The notes below the pieces were generated by a model, which was given only the letters and a program-made list of their open reading frames with translations, was not told the DNA's origin and did no database searches. A stretch of DNA of 64,000 bases, taken from assembly GCA_949297125.1 (NCBI GenBank), contig CASFRS010000013.1:126822-190821 (forward strand), read 5' to 3'. The stretch comes from an uncultured Bacteroidales bacterium (GTDB lineage Bacteria; Bacteroidota; Bacteroidia; Bacteroidales; G3-4614). Position numbers and translations under genes: made by a program. Below, one piece after another: positions 56,416 through 64,000 of the stretch (position 1 is the first letter of the stretch; each line of letters opens with the position of its first letter).

Positions 56416-56423
56416 TACCTTTG
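56416..56423 (+). promoter_or_regulatory. -7 box of fumarase gene
   Basis: TACCTTTG, a full -7 consensus, about 180 bp before the fumarase ATG; no -33 TTG at normal spacing. It lies back to back with the phage-block promoter. Confidence 0.55.
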
Positions 56424-56605
56424 CTGTAAGAGACAAGGGGGTGTCGTGCGGTCGGGTACAACCCGGCCTGCAAGGCCCGGGGACGGCATTTCCAGCCTTC
56501 CCGCTGCCCTGCATCGGAACAGGGCAGGATGTGCGTCATGCCGGTTTTATCGGGGAGACCCGAAGGAGAAGAGAATACCAACAAACCATCAAAAAAATAA
56601 AAGTT

Positions 56606-58252
56606 ATGGCTACAAAACCTTTTAAATACCAGGAACCGTTTCCGCTGGAAGGAGACAATACCGAGTATTATCTGCTTACGAAAGAACATGTATCGGTGAA
56701 GGAATGCGACGGCGAGAAGTTCGTACACGTAACGCCCGAAGGACTGACGCTGCTTGCCAAAACGGCCATGCGCGACGTATCGTTCCTGCTTCGCCGCGAA
56801 CACAACCTTATGGTCGCCAAAATACTGAATGACCCCGAGGCCAGCGAGAACGACAAGTATGTTGCCCTTACGATGCTCCGCAATGCCGAAGTTGCGGCCA
56901 AAGGCCAGCTACCGTTCTGCCAGGATACCGGTACGGCAATAGTTATCGGGAAGAAAGGACAGAACATATACACCGGAGGAGGCGATGCCGAGGCTCTGTC
57001 GAAAGGGGTATACCTTACATATACCGAAGAGAACCTGAGATACTCGCAGAATGCGCCGCTGGACATGTACAACGAGGTCAACACGGGGTGCAACCTCCCC
57101 GCCCAGATAGACCTTTACGCCACGGACGGGGATGAGTACAAGTTCCTGTTTATCGCCAAAGGCGGCGGTTCGGCAAACAAGACGTATCTCTATCAGGAGA
57201 CGAAAGCCCTGCTTAACCCTGCAACGCTTGTAAAGTTCCTCGTCGAAAAGATGAAGACCCTCGGTACGGCCGCCTGCCCACCGTACCATATCGCATTCGT
57301 TATCGGCGGCACATCGGCCGAAGCCAACTTGAAGGCCGTTAAACTTGCATCGGCAAAATATTACGACAACCTGCCTACGACCGGCAATGAATACGGACGC
57401 TCGTTCCGCGACACGGAACTGGAGAAAGAGGTTCTCCGGGCAGCCCAGGAATCGGGTATAGGCGCACAGTTCGGTGGCAAGTATTTCGCACACGATATCC
57501 GCATAATAAGGATGTCGCGCCACGGTGCATCGTGCCCCGTAGGGTTGGGCGTATCATGCTCGGCCGACAGGAACATCAAGGCCAAAATAAACAAGGACGG
57601 TATATGGATTGAGAAGATGGACGACAACCCGGGTGAACTTATTCCCGAAGAATTGAGGAATGCAGGAGAAGGGAATGCCGTAAAGATAGACCTCAACCGC
57701 CCGATGGACGAGATTCTCGCTGAACTGACGAAATACCCCGTTGCCACACGCCTGTCGCTGAACGGGACGATAATCGTGGGTCGCGACATTGCCCACGCAA
57801 AACTTAAAGAGAGAATAGACCGCGGCGAAGGGTTGCCCGAATACATAAAGAAACACCCCATATATTATGCCGGCCCGGCAAAGACGCCGGCAGGGATGCC
57901 TTCGGGTTCGTTCGGACCGACCACTGCAGGGCGTATGGACTCGTACGTAGACCTTTTCCAGGAAAACGGCGGTTCGATGATAATGATTGCCAAAGGCAAC
58001 CGCAGCCAGCAGGTTACAGACGCATGCAAGAAGCACGGAGGTTTCTACCTCGGCAGTATAGGCGGGCCGGCTGCAATTCTGGCACAAAACAACATAAAGA
58101 GCGTAGAATGCCTCGAATATCCCGAACTCGGCATGGAGGCTATCTGGAAAATAGAAGTAGAGAACTTCCCCGCCTTCATCCTCGTAGATGACAAGGGGAA
58201 CGATTTCTTCAAACAGATAAAGCCGCTGTGCCTCGGCAGTTGCAAGAAATAA
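56606..58252 (+). CDS. fumA: Fumarate hydratase class I
   Basis: A 548-residue two-domain class I (4Fe-4S) fumarase interconverting fumarate and malate. Typical segments are [62 protein letters not shown] and [14 protein letters not shown]. Cys residues for the cluster are present. The ATG at 56606 (MATKPFKYQ) is chosen; the longer frame runs into the promoter region. Monocistronic with a strong terminator. Confidence 0.96.
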   Translation: MATKPFKYQEPFPLEGDNTEYYLLTKEHVSVKECDGEKFVHVTPEGLTLLAKTAMRDVSFLLRREHNLMVAKILNDPEASENDKYVALTMLRNAEVAAKGQLPFCQDTGTAIVIGKKGQNIYTGGGDAEALSKGVYLTYTEENLRYSQNAPLDMYNEVNTGCNLPAQIDLYATDGDEYKFLFIAKGGGSANKTYLYQETKALLNPATLVKFLVEKMKTLGTAACPPYHIAFVIGGTSAEANLKAVKLASAKYYDNLPTTGNEYGRSFRDTELEKEVLRAAQESGIGAQFGGKYFAHDIRIIRMSRHGASCPVGLGVSCSADRNIKAKINKDGIWIEKMDDNPGELIPEELRNAGEGNAVKIDLNRPMDEILAELTKYPVATRLSLNGTIIVGRDIAHAKLKERIDRGEGLPEYIKKHPIYYAGPAKTPAGMPSGSFGPTTAGRMDSYVDLFQENGGSMIMIAKGNRSQQVTDACKKHGGFYLGSIGGPAAILAQNNIKSVECLEYPELGMEAIWKIEVENFPAFILVDDKGNDFFKQIKPLCLGSCKK

Positions 58253-58280
58253 ACCCTCACCTTACAAGGAGGCCAAAATA

Positions 58281-58327
58281 GGTGAAGCCGGTCCGGAGTG
58301 CTGTTCCGGACCGGCTTCGCATTTTTC
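58281..58327 (+). terminator. Terminator of fumarase gene
   Basis: A 14-bp perfect stem GAAGCCGGTCCGGA/TCCGGACCGGCTTC (58284-58297 and 58305-58318) followed by GCATTTTT. Confidence 0.9.
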
Positions 58328-58414
58328 ATAAGCGTGCCGCAAGTCGGGGATTGCCGGAAATGCGGCACGCACAATACAAGCAACAATTCCGTGCGTAAGC
58401 GTGTTATCTGTTGC

Positions 58415-59137
58415 ATGAAAACTCTTCCTGACTATTTTATCGCCAGGCGTTGGGGCATATGCGGCATTCTGCATGTTGCGGTCCTCGTCCTTTCAATTGT
58501 TCTGGTAGTAGCCATTTCGGCCGACACCTTCAAAAGCGGGACGGGTGCGGTAAGCGACACTTACCTGAAGATTCAGTTCGCTATCTGCACCTTTTTCCTC
58601 GCGGACTTTTTCATTGAATGGGCCCTGTGCGGAGGCAGGCCATCTTATCTTGCCTCGCATGCCGTTTTCCTGATTATTTCCATACCTTACCTCAACATCT
58701 TCAAACTTGCCGGCATCCAGTTCCAGCCCGAAACCGAATACATGCTCCGCTTCATTCCGCTGGCAAGAGGCGGATACGCGCTTGTAATAGTAGTGGGAGG
58801 CCTTTTCTACGACAGGGCTTCGAGCCTTTTTGTTACCTATATGACATTGCTCGGAAGTACGGTTTATTTCTCGTCGCTCCTTTTTTACGTACTTGAACGC
58901 AATGCCAACCCTATGGTCGGATGCTACGGCGATGCACTATGGTGGGCACTTATGGATGTTACTACGGTAGGGTCGGACATATATGCAGTTACAGTAGTGG
59001 GGAAAGGGTTGTCGGTAGCTCTTGCCGCAGTAGGGATGATGATGTTCCCGGTTTTTACGGTCTTCATCACATCCCTTGTTCAGAACAGGGGCAAAGGCAA
59101 TGGCAACGGCTGTACGGCACCAAAGGCCAGGAAATAA
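58415..59137 (+). CDS. Ion channel of the two-pore-helix (Ion_trans_2) type
   Basis: A 240-residue membrane protein with about five or six helices and a pore loop DALWWALMDVTTVGSDIYAVT. The selectivity filter reads TTVGSD (183-188) where K+ channels have TVGYGD, so the usual Tyr-Gly is replaced by a single Ser. The N-terminal helices (about 13-35, 53-70 and 80-97) look like a reduced voltage-sensor region with few charges. Start ATG 58415 (MKTLPDYF). Selectivity cannot be predicted. Convergent with asnS. Confidence 0.8.
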   Translation: MKTLPDYFIARRWGICGILHVAVLVLSIVLVVAISADTFKSGTGAVSDTYLKIQFAICTFFLADFFIEWALCGGRPSYLASHAVFLIISIPYLNIFKLAGIQFQPETEYMLRFIPLARGGYALVIVVGGLFYDRASSLFVTYMTLLGSTVYFSSLLFYVLERNANPMVGCYGDALWWALMDVTTVGSDIYAVTVVGKGLSVALAAVGMMMFPVFTVFITSLVQNRGKGNGNGCTAPKARK

Positions 59138-59140
59138 TAA

Positions 59141-59237
59141 AAAAGGAGAGCCGTCCTTCTCCGCCATGCTCCTTTCCGGAGGAAGCCAGACTTCTCTCCT
59201 TCGGGAACACACAGGTCCTGACAGTTCTCCTTTTTTA
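59141..59237. terminator. Long-range stem between ion channel and asnS
   Basis: AAAAAAGGAGA (59141-59151) and TCTCCTTTTTT (59227-59237) form an 11-bp stem enclosing smaller hairpins between two convergent genes; the T-run at each end fits bidirectional termination. Confidence 0.5.
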
Positions 59238-59256
59238 AAACTGCGCCATTCAGACG

Positions 59257-60660
59257 TCAGAACTCGGCATTGCGCGGCGTACGCGGGAACGGTATTACGT
59301 CGCGGATGTTGCTCATACCTGTTACGAAAAGCATCAGCCTCTCGAATCCCAGACCGAAACCCGAATGGGGTGCCGTTCCGAAACGGCGCGTATCGAGATA
59401 CCACCATATGTCTTTGTGGGGTACATGCATTTCATCGGCTCGGCGCAACAGTTTGCCGTAGTCTTCCTCGCGCTGCGACCCGCCTATTATCTCCCCTATC
59501 TTCGGGAAAAGCACATCCATGGCACGGACAGTCTTCCCGTCGTCGTTCTGCTTCATATAGAACGACTTTATCTCCTTGGGGTAGTCCGTGAGTATTACCG
59601 GACGCTTGAAGTGTTCTTCTACCAGATAACGTTCATGCTCTGCCGCAAGGTCCGCTCCCCAATATATCGGGAACTCGAATTTGCGCCCGTCCTTTACGGC
59701 TTTTTCGAGAATCTCTACACCTTGCGTATATGTCAGCCTGACGAAATCGACTTTTATAACGCTGTTGAGCCGCTCTATCAGTTCCTTGTCGAACATGTCG
59801 TTCAGGAACTTCAAATCGTCATAACAGTTATCCAGCGCCCATTTGACGCAATATTTTATAAAGTCCTCGGCAAGTTGCATGTTATCTTCTATCTCGTTGA
59901 ATGCAACCTCGGGCTCTATCATCCAGAATTCGGCAAGGTGGCGCGGGGTATTGGAGTTTTCCGCCCGGAACGTGGGGCCGAACGTATAAACCGCCCCCAG
60001 GGCCATTGCCGCCAGTTCGGCCTCGAGCTGTCCCGAGACCGTGAGCGATGCCTGCTTGCCGAAAAAGTCGTCGTCGTACGATACGGCCCCGTTCCCGTCC
60101 TTTTTTATCTCGCCGAGATTCATTGTGGTTACCTGGAACATCTGTCCGGCCCCTTCACAGTCGGAAGCCGTAATTATAGGGGTGTGGAAATAGTAAAACC
60201 CTCTTTCGTGGAAGAACTTGTGTATGGCTATGGCCATGTTGTGGCGCAAACGGAACACCGCCCCGAAAGTGTTGGTGCGCGGGCGCAGGTGCGCTATCTC
60301 GCGCAGGTACTCCATTGTATGCCCTTTCTTCTGCAACGGATAAGACTGTGGGTCGGCCGTACCGTATACTGTCAGATTCTCGCATTGTATTTCTATCTCC
60401 TGCCCTCCTCCCTGCGAAGCGACAAGCTGGCCGGATACAGAAAGGCATGCTCCCGTCGTTACCGGTTTCAATGCCTCCTCTCCGAATCTGGCAATATCTA
60501 CGACCACCTGCATGTTCTTTATCGTAGAACCGTCATTGACGGCAATAAACCCTACCTGTCTGTTGCCTCTTTTGGTCCTGACCCAGCCTTTTATGTTTAC
60601 TTTTTCCCCTATCGGCTTGGATGTAAAGAGTTCGGATATTTTGCTTCTTTTTATTTCCAT
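59257..60660 (-). CDS. asnS: Asparaginyl-tRNA synthetase
   Basis: A 467-residue class IIb AsnRS: N-terminal OB fold ([21 protein letters not shown]), motif 2 ([25 protein letters not shown]) and motif 3 ([13 protein letters not shown]). Start in the ACAGATATG context. Charges tRNA-Asn. It lies 35 bp downstream of the pseudouridine synthase gene, so it may be cotranscribed with it. Confidence 0.97.
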   Translation of the reverse strand: MEIKRSKISELFTSKPIGEKVNIKGWVRTKRGNRQVGFIAVNDGSTIKNMQVVVDIARFGEEALKPVTTGACLSVSGQLVASQGGGQEIEIQCENLTVYGTADPQSYPLQKKGHTMEYLREIAHLRPRTNTFGAVFRLRHNMAIAIHKFFHERGFYYFHTPIITASDCEGAGQMFQVTTMNLGEIKKDGNGAVSYDDDFFGKQASLTVSGQLEAELAAMALGAVYTFGPTFRAENSNTPRHLAEFWMIEPEVAFNEIEDNMQLAEDFIKYCVKWALDNCYDDLKFLNDMFDKELIERLNSVIKVDFVRLTYTQGVEILEKAVKDGRKFEFPIYWGADLAAEHERYLVEEHFKRPVILTDYPKEIKSFYMKQNDDGKTVRAMDVLFPKIGEIIGGSQREEDYGKLLRRADEMHVPHKDIWWYLDTRRFGTAPHSGFGLGFERLMLFVTGMSNIRDVIPFPRTPRNAEF

Positions 60661-60695
60661 ATCTGTTTTATGTTATCCTCTGTTTTATACCTCGT

Positions 60696-62054
60696 TTATT
60701 CAAATGCCCCCATGTGCAGCATGTTTACCTCTTCGCGCGTGAGATAACGCCAGCGGCCGCGCGGCAGGTCCTTTTTGGTCAACCCGGCAAAATAGACGCG
60801 GTCCAGTTTCTTGACCTTGTATCCGAGAGCCTCGAACATGCGCCTTATGACCCTGTTCCTGCCGGAATGTATCTCTATCCCCACCTGGTCGCGGTCAGTA
60901 TCGTTTACATAACTTACGGCATCGGCATGTATCGGGCCGTCGCTGAGTTCAACGCCATCGGCCATACGCTGCATGTCCTCTTCCGTTACATCGCGGTCGG
61001 TAAAGACGTGGTATATCTTTTTCTTCACGTACTGCGGGTGCGTAAGTTTCGATGCAAGTTCACCGTCGTTCGTAAGCAGGAGAACCCCGGTTGTGTTACG
61101 GTCGAGACGCCCTACGGGAAAAATCCTTTCGTTGCAGGCCCTTTTTATTATATCCATTACCGTAAGCCGCTGCTGGGGGTCCTTGGTTGTAGTAACACAG
61201 TTTTTAGGCTTGTTCAGCAACACGTACACCTTGTGCTCGGGCGTTACCACCTTGTCTTTCAGCATGACTTCATCGCCGAACAGTATTTTCGTACCCAACT
61301 CCGTTACTACGTTGCCGTTAACCTTGACCTCTCCGCGGACTATGTGTTCGTCAGCTTCGCGCCGCGAGCAGACTCCCGCCGTGGAAAGATATTTGTTGAG
61401 CCTTATGCTTTCATCAGCCTCGTACGGGGCCTTGTAAAGTATCGGCTCGGGTATTATGTATTTTTTCTTCTTGTTCTTCTTCTGCGCCGGACGCTGCGGC
61501 TTCTGCTGGTTGTACGGCTGCCGGGGATATTGGGGTTGCATGCGTTCGCCGTACTCGCCGGGATAACGCCGTTCGCCCTGCTGATACCTCCCGTACCGGG
61601 GCTGGTACTGTCTGGGCTGATCGGCCTGTCCGTATTCGTTACGGTACGGTATCTCCCCCCCGTCGTAATTCCGGTTCTGTCTCGGCACATAATTCTGATG
61701 CCGCTGCCTGTTCGCATTTCCTTCGCCCTGCCTGTACGGCTGGTTATAACGCCGCTGGTAATCCTTGTCGGCCCTGTTATAGGCGGCATTGCCTCCCCCG
61801 TACTGCTGCATTCCGTCCTGCTCCTGCCGGTTTGCGCGGTATGGCTGACGGCGGTAACCTTCATACTGGCGGTTTGCATCGTACTGACGGTTGCCGCCGT
61901 AGTAGTTGCCGCCCCTCCTTTCATTGCGGTAATTGTTTCCGCCTTCTTCCCTGCGGTAATTCATGTTTTCTGAACGCGGAGTCGCAAAGGAGTCTCCCGA
62001 TTCGTTGCGCCGCTCGCCTATTCTGGGGCGATGTGGTTTCTGTCCTTCTTCCAT
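60696..62054 (-). CDS. RluB-type pseudouridine synthase with long disordered N-terminus
   Basis: A 452-residue protein. Residues 1 to about 205 are low-complexity, rich in Arg, Tyr, Asn, Gln and Gly (many RRGG, NRQY and YRQ motifs), ending in a Lys-rich KKKKYIIPEP. An S4 RNA-binding domain follows (RLNKYLSTAGVCSRREADEHI), then the RluB/RsuA-type catalytic domain with VGRLDRNTTGVLLLTNDG, which holds the catalytic Asp. It modifies uridine in rRNA, probably 23S. ATG 62054 (MEEGQKPHRP) is chosen. Confidence 0.9.
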   Translation of the reverse strand: MEEGQKPHRPRIGERRNESGDSFATPRSENMNYRREEGGNNYRNERRGGNYYGGNRQYDANRQYEGYRRQPYRANRQEQDGMQQYGGGNAAYNRADKDYQRRYNQPYRQGEGNANRQRHQNYVPRQNRNYDGGEIPYRNEYGQADQPRQYQPRYGRYQQGERRYPGEYGERMQPQYPRQPYNQQKPQRPAQKKNKKKKYIIPEPILYKAPYEADESIRLNKYLSTAGVCSRREADEHIVRGEVKVNGNVVTELGTKILFGDEVMLKDKVVTPEHKVYVLLNKPKNCVTTTKDPQQRLTVMDIIKRACNERIFPVGRLDRNTTGVLLLTNDGELASKLTHPQYVKKKIYHVFTDRDVTEEDMQRMADGVELSDGPIHADAVSYVNDTDRDQVGIEIHSGRNRVIRRMFEALGYKVKKLDRVYFAGLTKKDLPRGRWRYLTREEVNMLHMGAFE

Positions 62055-62436
62055 ATTCAAAAATAGTATATATACTCGTATCCTGGCAAGCCTCTCGGTT
62101 TGCCGCAATGTATTTCCGTAAATATAATTGCCTTGCACAGGAGATGTGCCTTGCCGGCACTCCGGCCGCAACGGCTGTCCAGGCACGCGCAAAGTTATGC
62201 TTTTTTTTTTAGACTTAGCGGCTTTTTTATGCAAGGTTTCAATAAATTAACGCCATATATGTGCAAAGGTTTATCTCTGCGCGTTTTTTTGCCGCATACG
62301 CACTTTCCACGACCTTGTTCCGCAGAGGCTTCCTCCTGACCCGGCTGCCGCAGGTTACGGCATTCCTTTCTTGTCCGGCCCTGTAATTCGGGAGAGTTTT
62401 TGTACCTTAGCGCAAAATTTTAAAACTACGTGCGTT
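62055..62436. other. Intergenic region between rRNA-modification and slyD genes, 382 bp
   Basis: No gene is seen. Leftward TAACTTTG (62190-62197) is a good -7 box for the pseudouridine synthase gene. A 10-bp T run lies at 62201-62210. Rightward TACCTTAG (62403-62410) is a near-consensus -7 box for slyD. Confidence 0.55.
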
Positions 62437-63009
62437 ATGGAGTTCATTAAAGACGGAAAATATGTGGAAGCATGGTATGTGCTGACGGTAGGTGAAGAGG
62501 AAGAAATCATGGAGAGCGTTCCGAAAGAACGTCCCCTTGCTTTTGTCTTCGGAAGCGGGCAGATGCTGGAGGCTTTTGAAAAGAACATGAAAGGGCTGAA
62601 ACCGGGAGAGAGTTTCGATTTTCGCATTCCTTGCGGCGATGCTTTCGGCGAATACGACAAGAACCGCGTGCAGAAAGTGGAAAAGGAGATTTTTTCCGTC
62701 AACGGCAAATTCGACGAAGAACATGTATTGCCCGGCAGGACATTCCAGATGGTAAATTCGGAAGGGCAGCATTTCAACGGGTCTGTCCTTGAGGTACTGG
62801 ACGATTGCGTAATAATGGACTTCAACCACCCACTTGCCGGAGAAGACCTGCATTTTGCCGGAGGAGTGCTGCTGGTTCGCGATGCCACTGCCGAAGAGAT
62901 GAACCCGCACCATTGCGGGGGATGCTGCAGCGGTTGCCACGACGGGGAATGCGGCAGCCAGCATCACGAACACGAAGGCGGTTGTTGCGGCAGCGGTTGT
63001 TGTGAATAA
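62437..63009 (+). CDS. slyD: SlyD-type FKBP prolyl isomerase
   Basis: A 190-residue peptidyl-prolyl cis-trans isomerase of the SlyD type: FKBP core with the IF domain inserted (FGSGQMLEAFEKNMKGLKPGE; VEKEIFSVNGKFDEEHVLPG). The last 35 or so residues carry nine Cys and six His, a metal-binding tail like that of E. coli SlyD, which binds nickel. ATG 62437 (MEFIKDGKY) is chosen over the longer frame. Confidence 0.93.
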   Translation: MEFIKDGKYVEAWYVLTVGEEEEIMESVPKERPLAFVFGSGQMLEAFEKNMKGLKPGESFDFRIPCGDAFGEYDKNRVQKVEKEIFSVNGKFDEEHVLPGRTFQMVNSEGQHFNGSVLEVLDDCVIMDFNHPLAGEDLHFAGGVLLVRDATAEEMNPHHCGGCCSGCHDGECGSQHHEHEGGCCGSGCCE

Positions 63010-63064
63010 TGTGGCTCGACACTTTTTTACCGTTCTTGATGCGTAACGTATATATCCGTTCGCA

Positions 63065-64000
63065 TCAGAACGGATACCCTATGGCGAGGTGCAGTCCGAG
63101 GCTCTTCTTGAAACTCGTCATGTTGTAATAACCCGACTTGCCCGTGTCGTAGGGGGCATGTATGCCTATACCCAAATCGAGACGCAACACTATTACAGAC
63201 AGGTCGTACCTTATTCCGAACCCGGTCCCCAAAGCAATATCCCTGAAGAACGTGCTTCCGCGCAACCGGCCTCCCGGGCGCGCCGGGTCGTCCTGCAACA
63301 GCCAGATGTTGCCGGCATCGAGGAATACGGCGCAATGCAGGTTGCCGACAAGCTTGAAGCGCAGTTCAACATTGGCTTCAAGTTTGAAGTTTGCAGTCTG
63401 GTCGAAATAATAGTTCGGGTTGTCGAAATCGGGACGGTAGCTTCCCGGCCCGAGCGAACGTACCGTAAACGCCCTTATACTGTTGGCCCCCCCTATGTAG
63501 AACTGCTCGCTGTACGGGATTACGGACGAGTTGCCGTAGGCATGGCCTGCCCCTACAAGGAAACGCGATGCAAGCCAGTTATCCCCCCAGAGGCATCGGA
63601 AGTACTTGAACTCGGCCTCCCCTTTTACAAACTGCGAGAACTGGTTGCCCAAGAACTTGTAGGGCCCCTTCTTGTTGAACGCGGCCATTATCCCGTCCAG
63701 CAAATTTCCGGCCTGGGTAGCCTCTACCTTGAATGATATGCGGTTATAGGCATCGCGCCCTACAAACTTGTTGAAGTTGTAGGTATACTTCATCATGGGT
63801 ATGAACTGGTCGCGGAAACTGAGGGCTATCGCCGGATTATCGGCCAACGTCGCATCGAACGACGATGTCGTATTCAACAATCTGTTATATACCAGCTTGA
63901 ACGGGTTCAGCACATGTGAAGAGTAACGCGAAGTTGAGAAATTATACTCCATGGCTGCGCTGAACGACACGATTCGGAAATAGTTGGGACGGTTCATCAG
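63065..64000 (-). CDS. BamA/TamA-family outer-membrane protein, C-terminal part (partial)
   Basis: The C-terminal 310 or so residues of a BamA/TamA-type (Omp85, D15) protein; the frame is open to the window edge, so the start is outside. The beta-barrel motif GGANSIRAFTVRSLGPGSY is diagnostic, and the barrel ends in the usual aromatic (YPF). The gene is in the minus strand and ends 55 bp after slyD, convergent with it. Length and POTRA domains cannot be judged. Confidence 0.9.
   Translation of the reverse strand: MMNRPNYFRIVSFSAAMEYNFSTSRYSSHVLNPFKLVYNRLLNTTSSFDATLADNPAIALSFRDQFIPMMKYTYNFNKFVGRDAYNRISFKVEATQAGNLLDGIMAAFNKKGPYKFLGNQFSQFVKGEAEFKYFRCLWGDNWLASRFLVGAGHAYGNSSVIPYSEQFYIGGANSIRAFTVRSLGPGSYRPDFDNPNYYFDQTANFKLEANVELRFKLVGNLHCAVFLDAGNIWLLQDDPARPGGRLRGSTFFRDIALGTGFGIRYDLSVIVLRLDLGIGIHAPYDTGKSGYYNMTSFKKSLGLHLAIGYPF

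Noticed and set aside
1-64000. tRNA, rRNA, CRISPR arrays and insertion sequences
   Set aside because: Intergenic regions were read for tRNA T-loop and acceptor patterns, regular spaced repeats and transposase motifs. None was found.

Overview
The window is 64 kb of a Bacteroidota chromosome, most likely order Bacteroidales and probably a gut species. The evidence is the promoter type (TTG, 19-20 bp, TAnnTTTG, seen upstream of rplU, rimP, pheA, rpiB and others), the host gene orders (rimP-nusA-infB-cvpA-sufBCDS; nadK opposite pdxJ-exbB-exbD-tonB; lysS-gpsA; rplU-rpmA), a PPi-dependent phosphofructokinase, a Ser-type sulfatase, and families largely confined to this phylum (GGGtGRT protein, DUF4919, DUF6175-like, WG repeats). 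The genus cannot be fixed from the sequence alone.

Layout. 0-3.6 kb: sulfatase plus a large secreted GEVED/InlB-repeat protein. 4-7.6 kb: a NifU-like/GGGtGRT iron-sulfur pair, and divergent PPi-PFK. 7.6-9.6 kb: a lone, intact phage terminase large subunit. 9.7-12.4 kb: a small membrane protein, a tandem-ATPase protein and rpiB. 12.5-18.3 kb: a six-gene operon of exported proteins of unknown function. 18.6-23.3 kb: gpsA, lysS, a DUF4919 protein, LMW-PTP, rpmA, rplU. 23.5-28.2 kb: a phage portal and a divergent large phage-like protein. 28.3-38.4 kb: sufSDCB, cvpA, infB, nusA, rimP. 38.8-47.3 kb: yeiH and a LysR regulator, a YgjP-type protease, nadK, pdxJ, exbBD-tonB, a small orphan gene, and pheA with a Phe leader-peptide attenuator. 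47.6-56.3 kb: an eight-gene phage block (scaffold, capsid, two small structural genes, tail fibre, membrane protein, M15 endolysin, spanin-like lipoprotein). 56.6-64 kb: fumarase, an ion channel, asnS, a pseudouridine synthase with a long disordered N-terminus, slyD, and the end of a BamA/TamA-like protein.

Main finding. The phage genes form one plausible short-tailed-phage morphogenesis, packaging and lysis set, but they are split into three loci (four transcription units) between host operons. All are intact. No integrase, repressor, replication gene or transposase is visible. The four units share an upstream architecture: a TATAAATTTAC-like box exactly 35 bp before a TAnnTTTG-like -7 box, with no -33 TTG, whereas several host promoters do have the TTG. 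The ORFs start 19-30 nt downstream. This is what a domesticated, co-regulated particle such as a gene transfer agent would look like. That reading is inference; a scattered prophage remnant is the main alternative.
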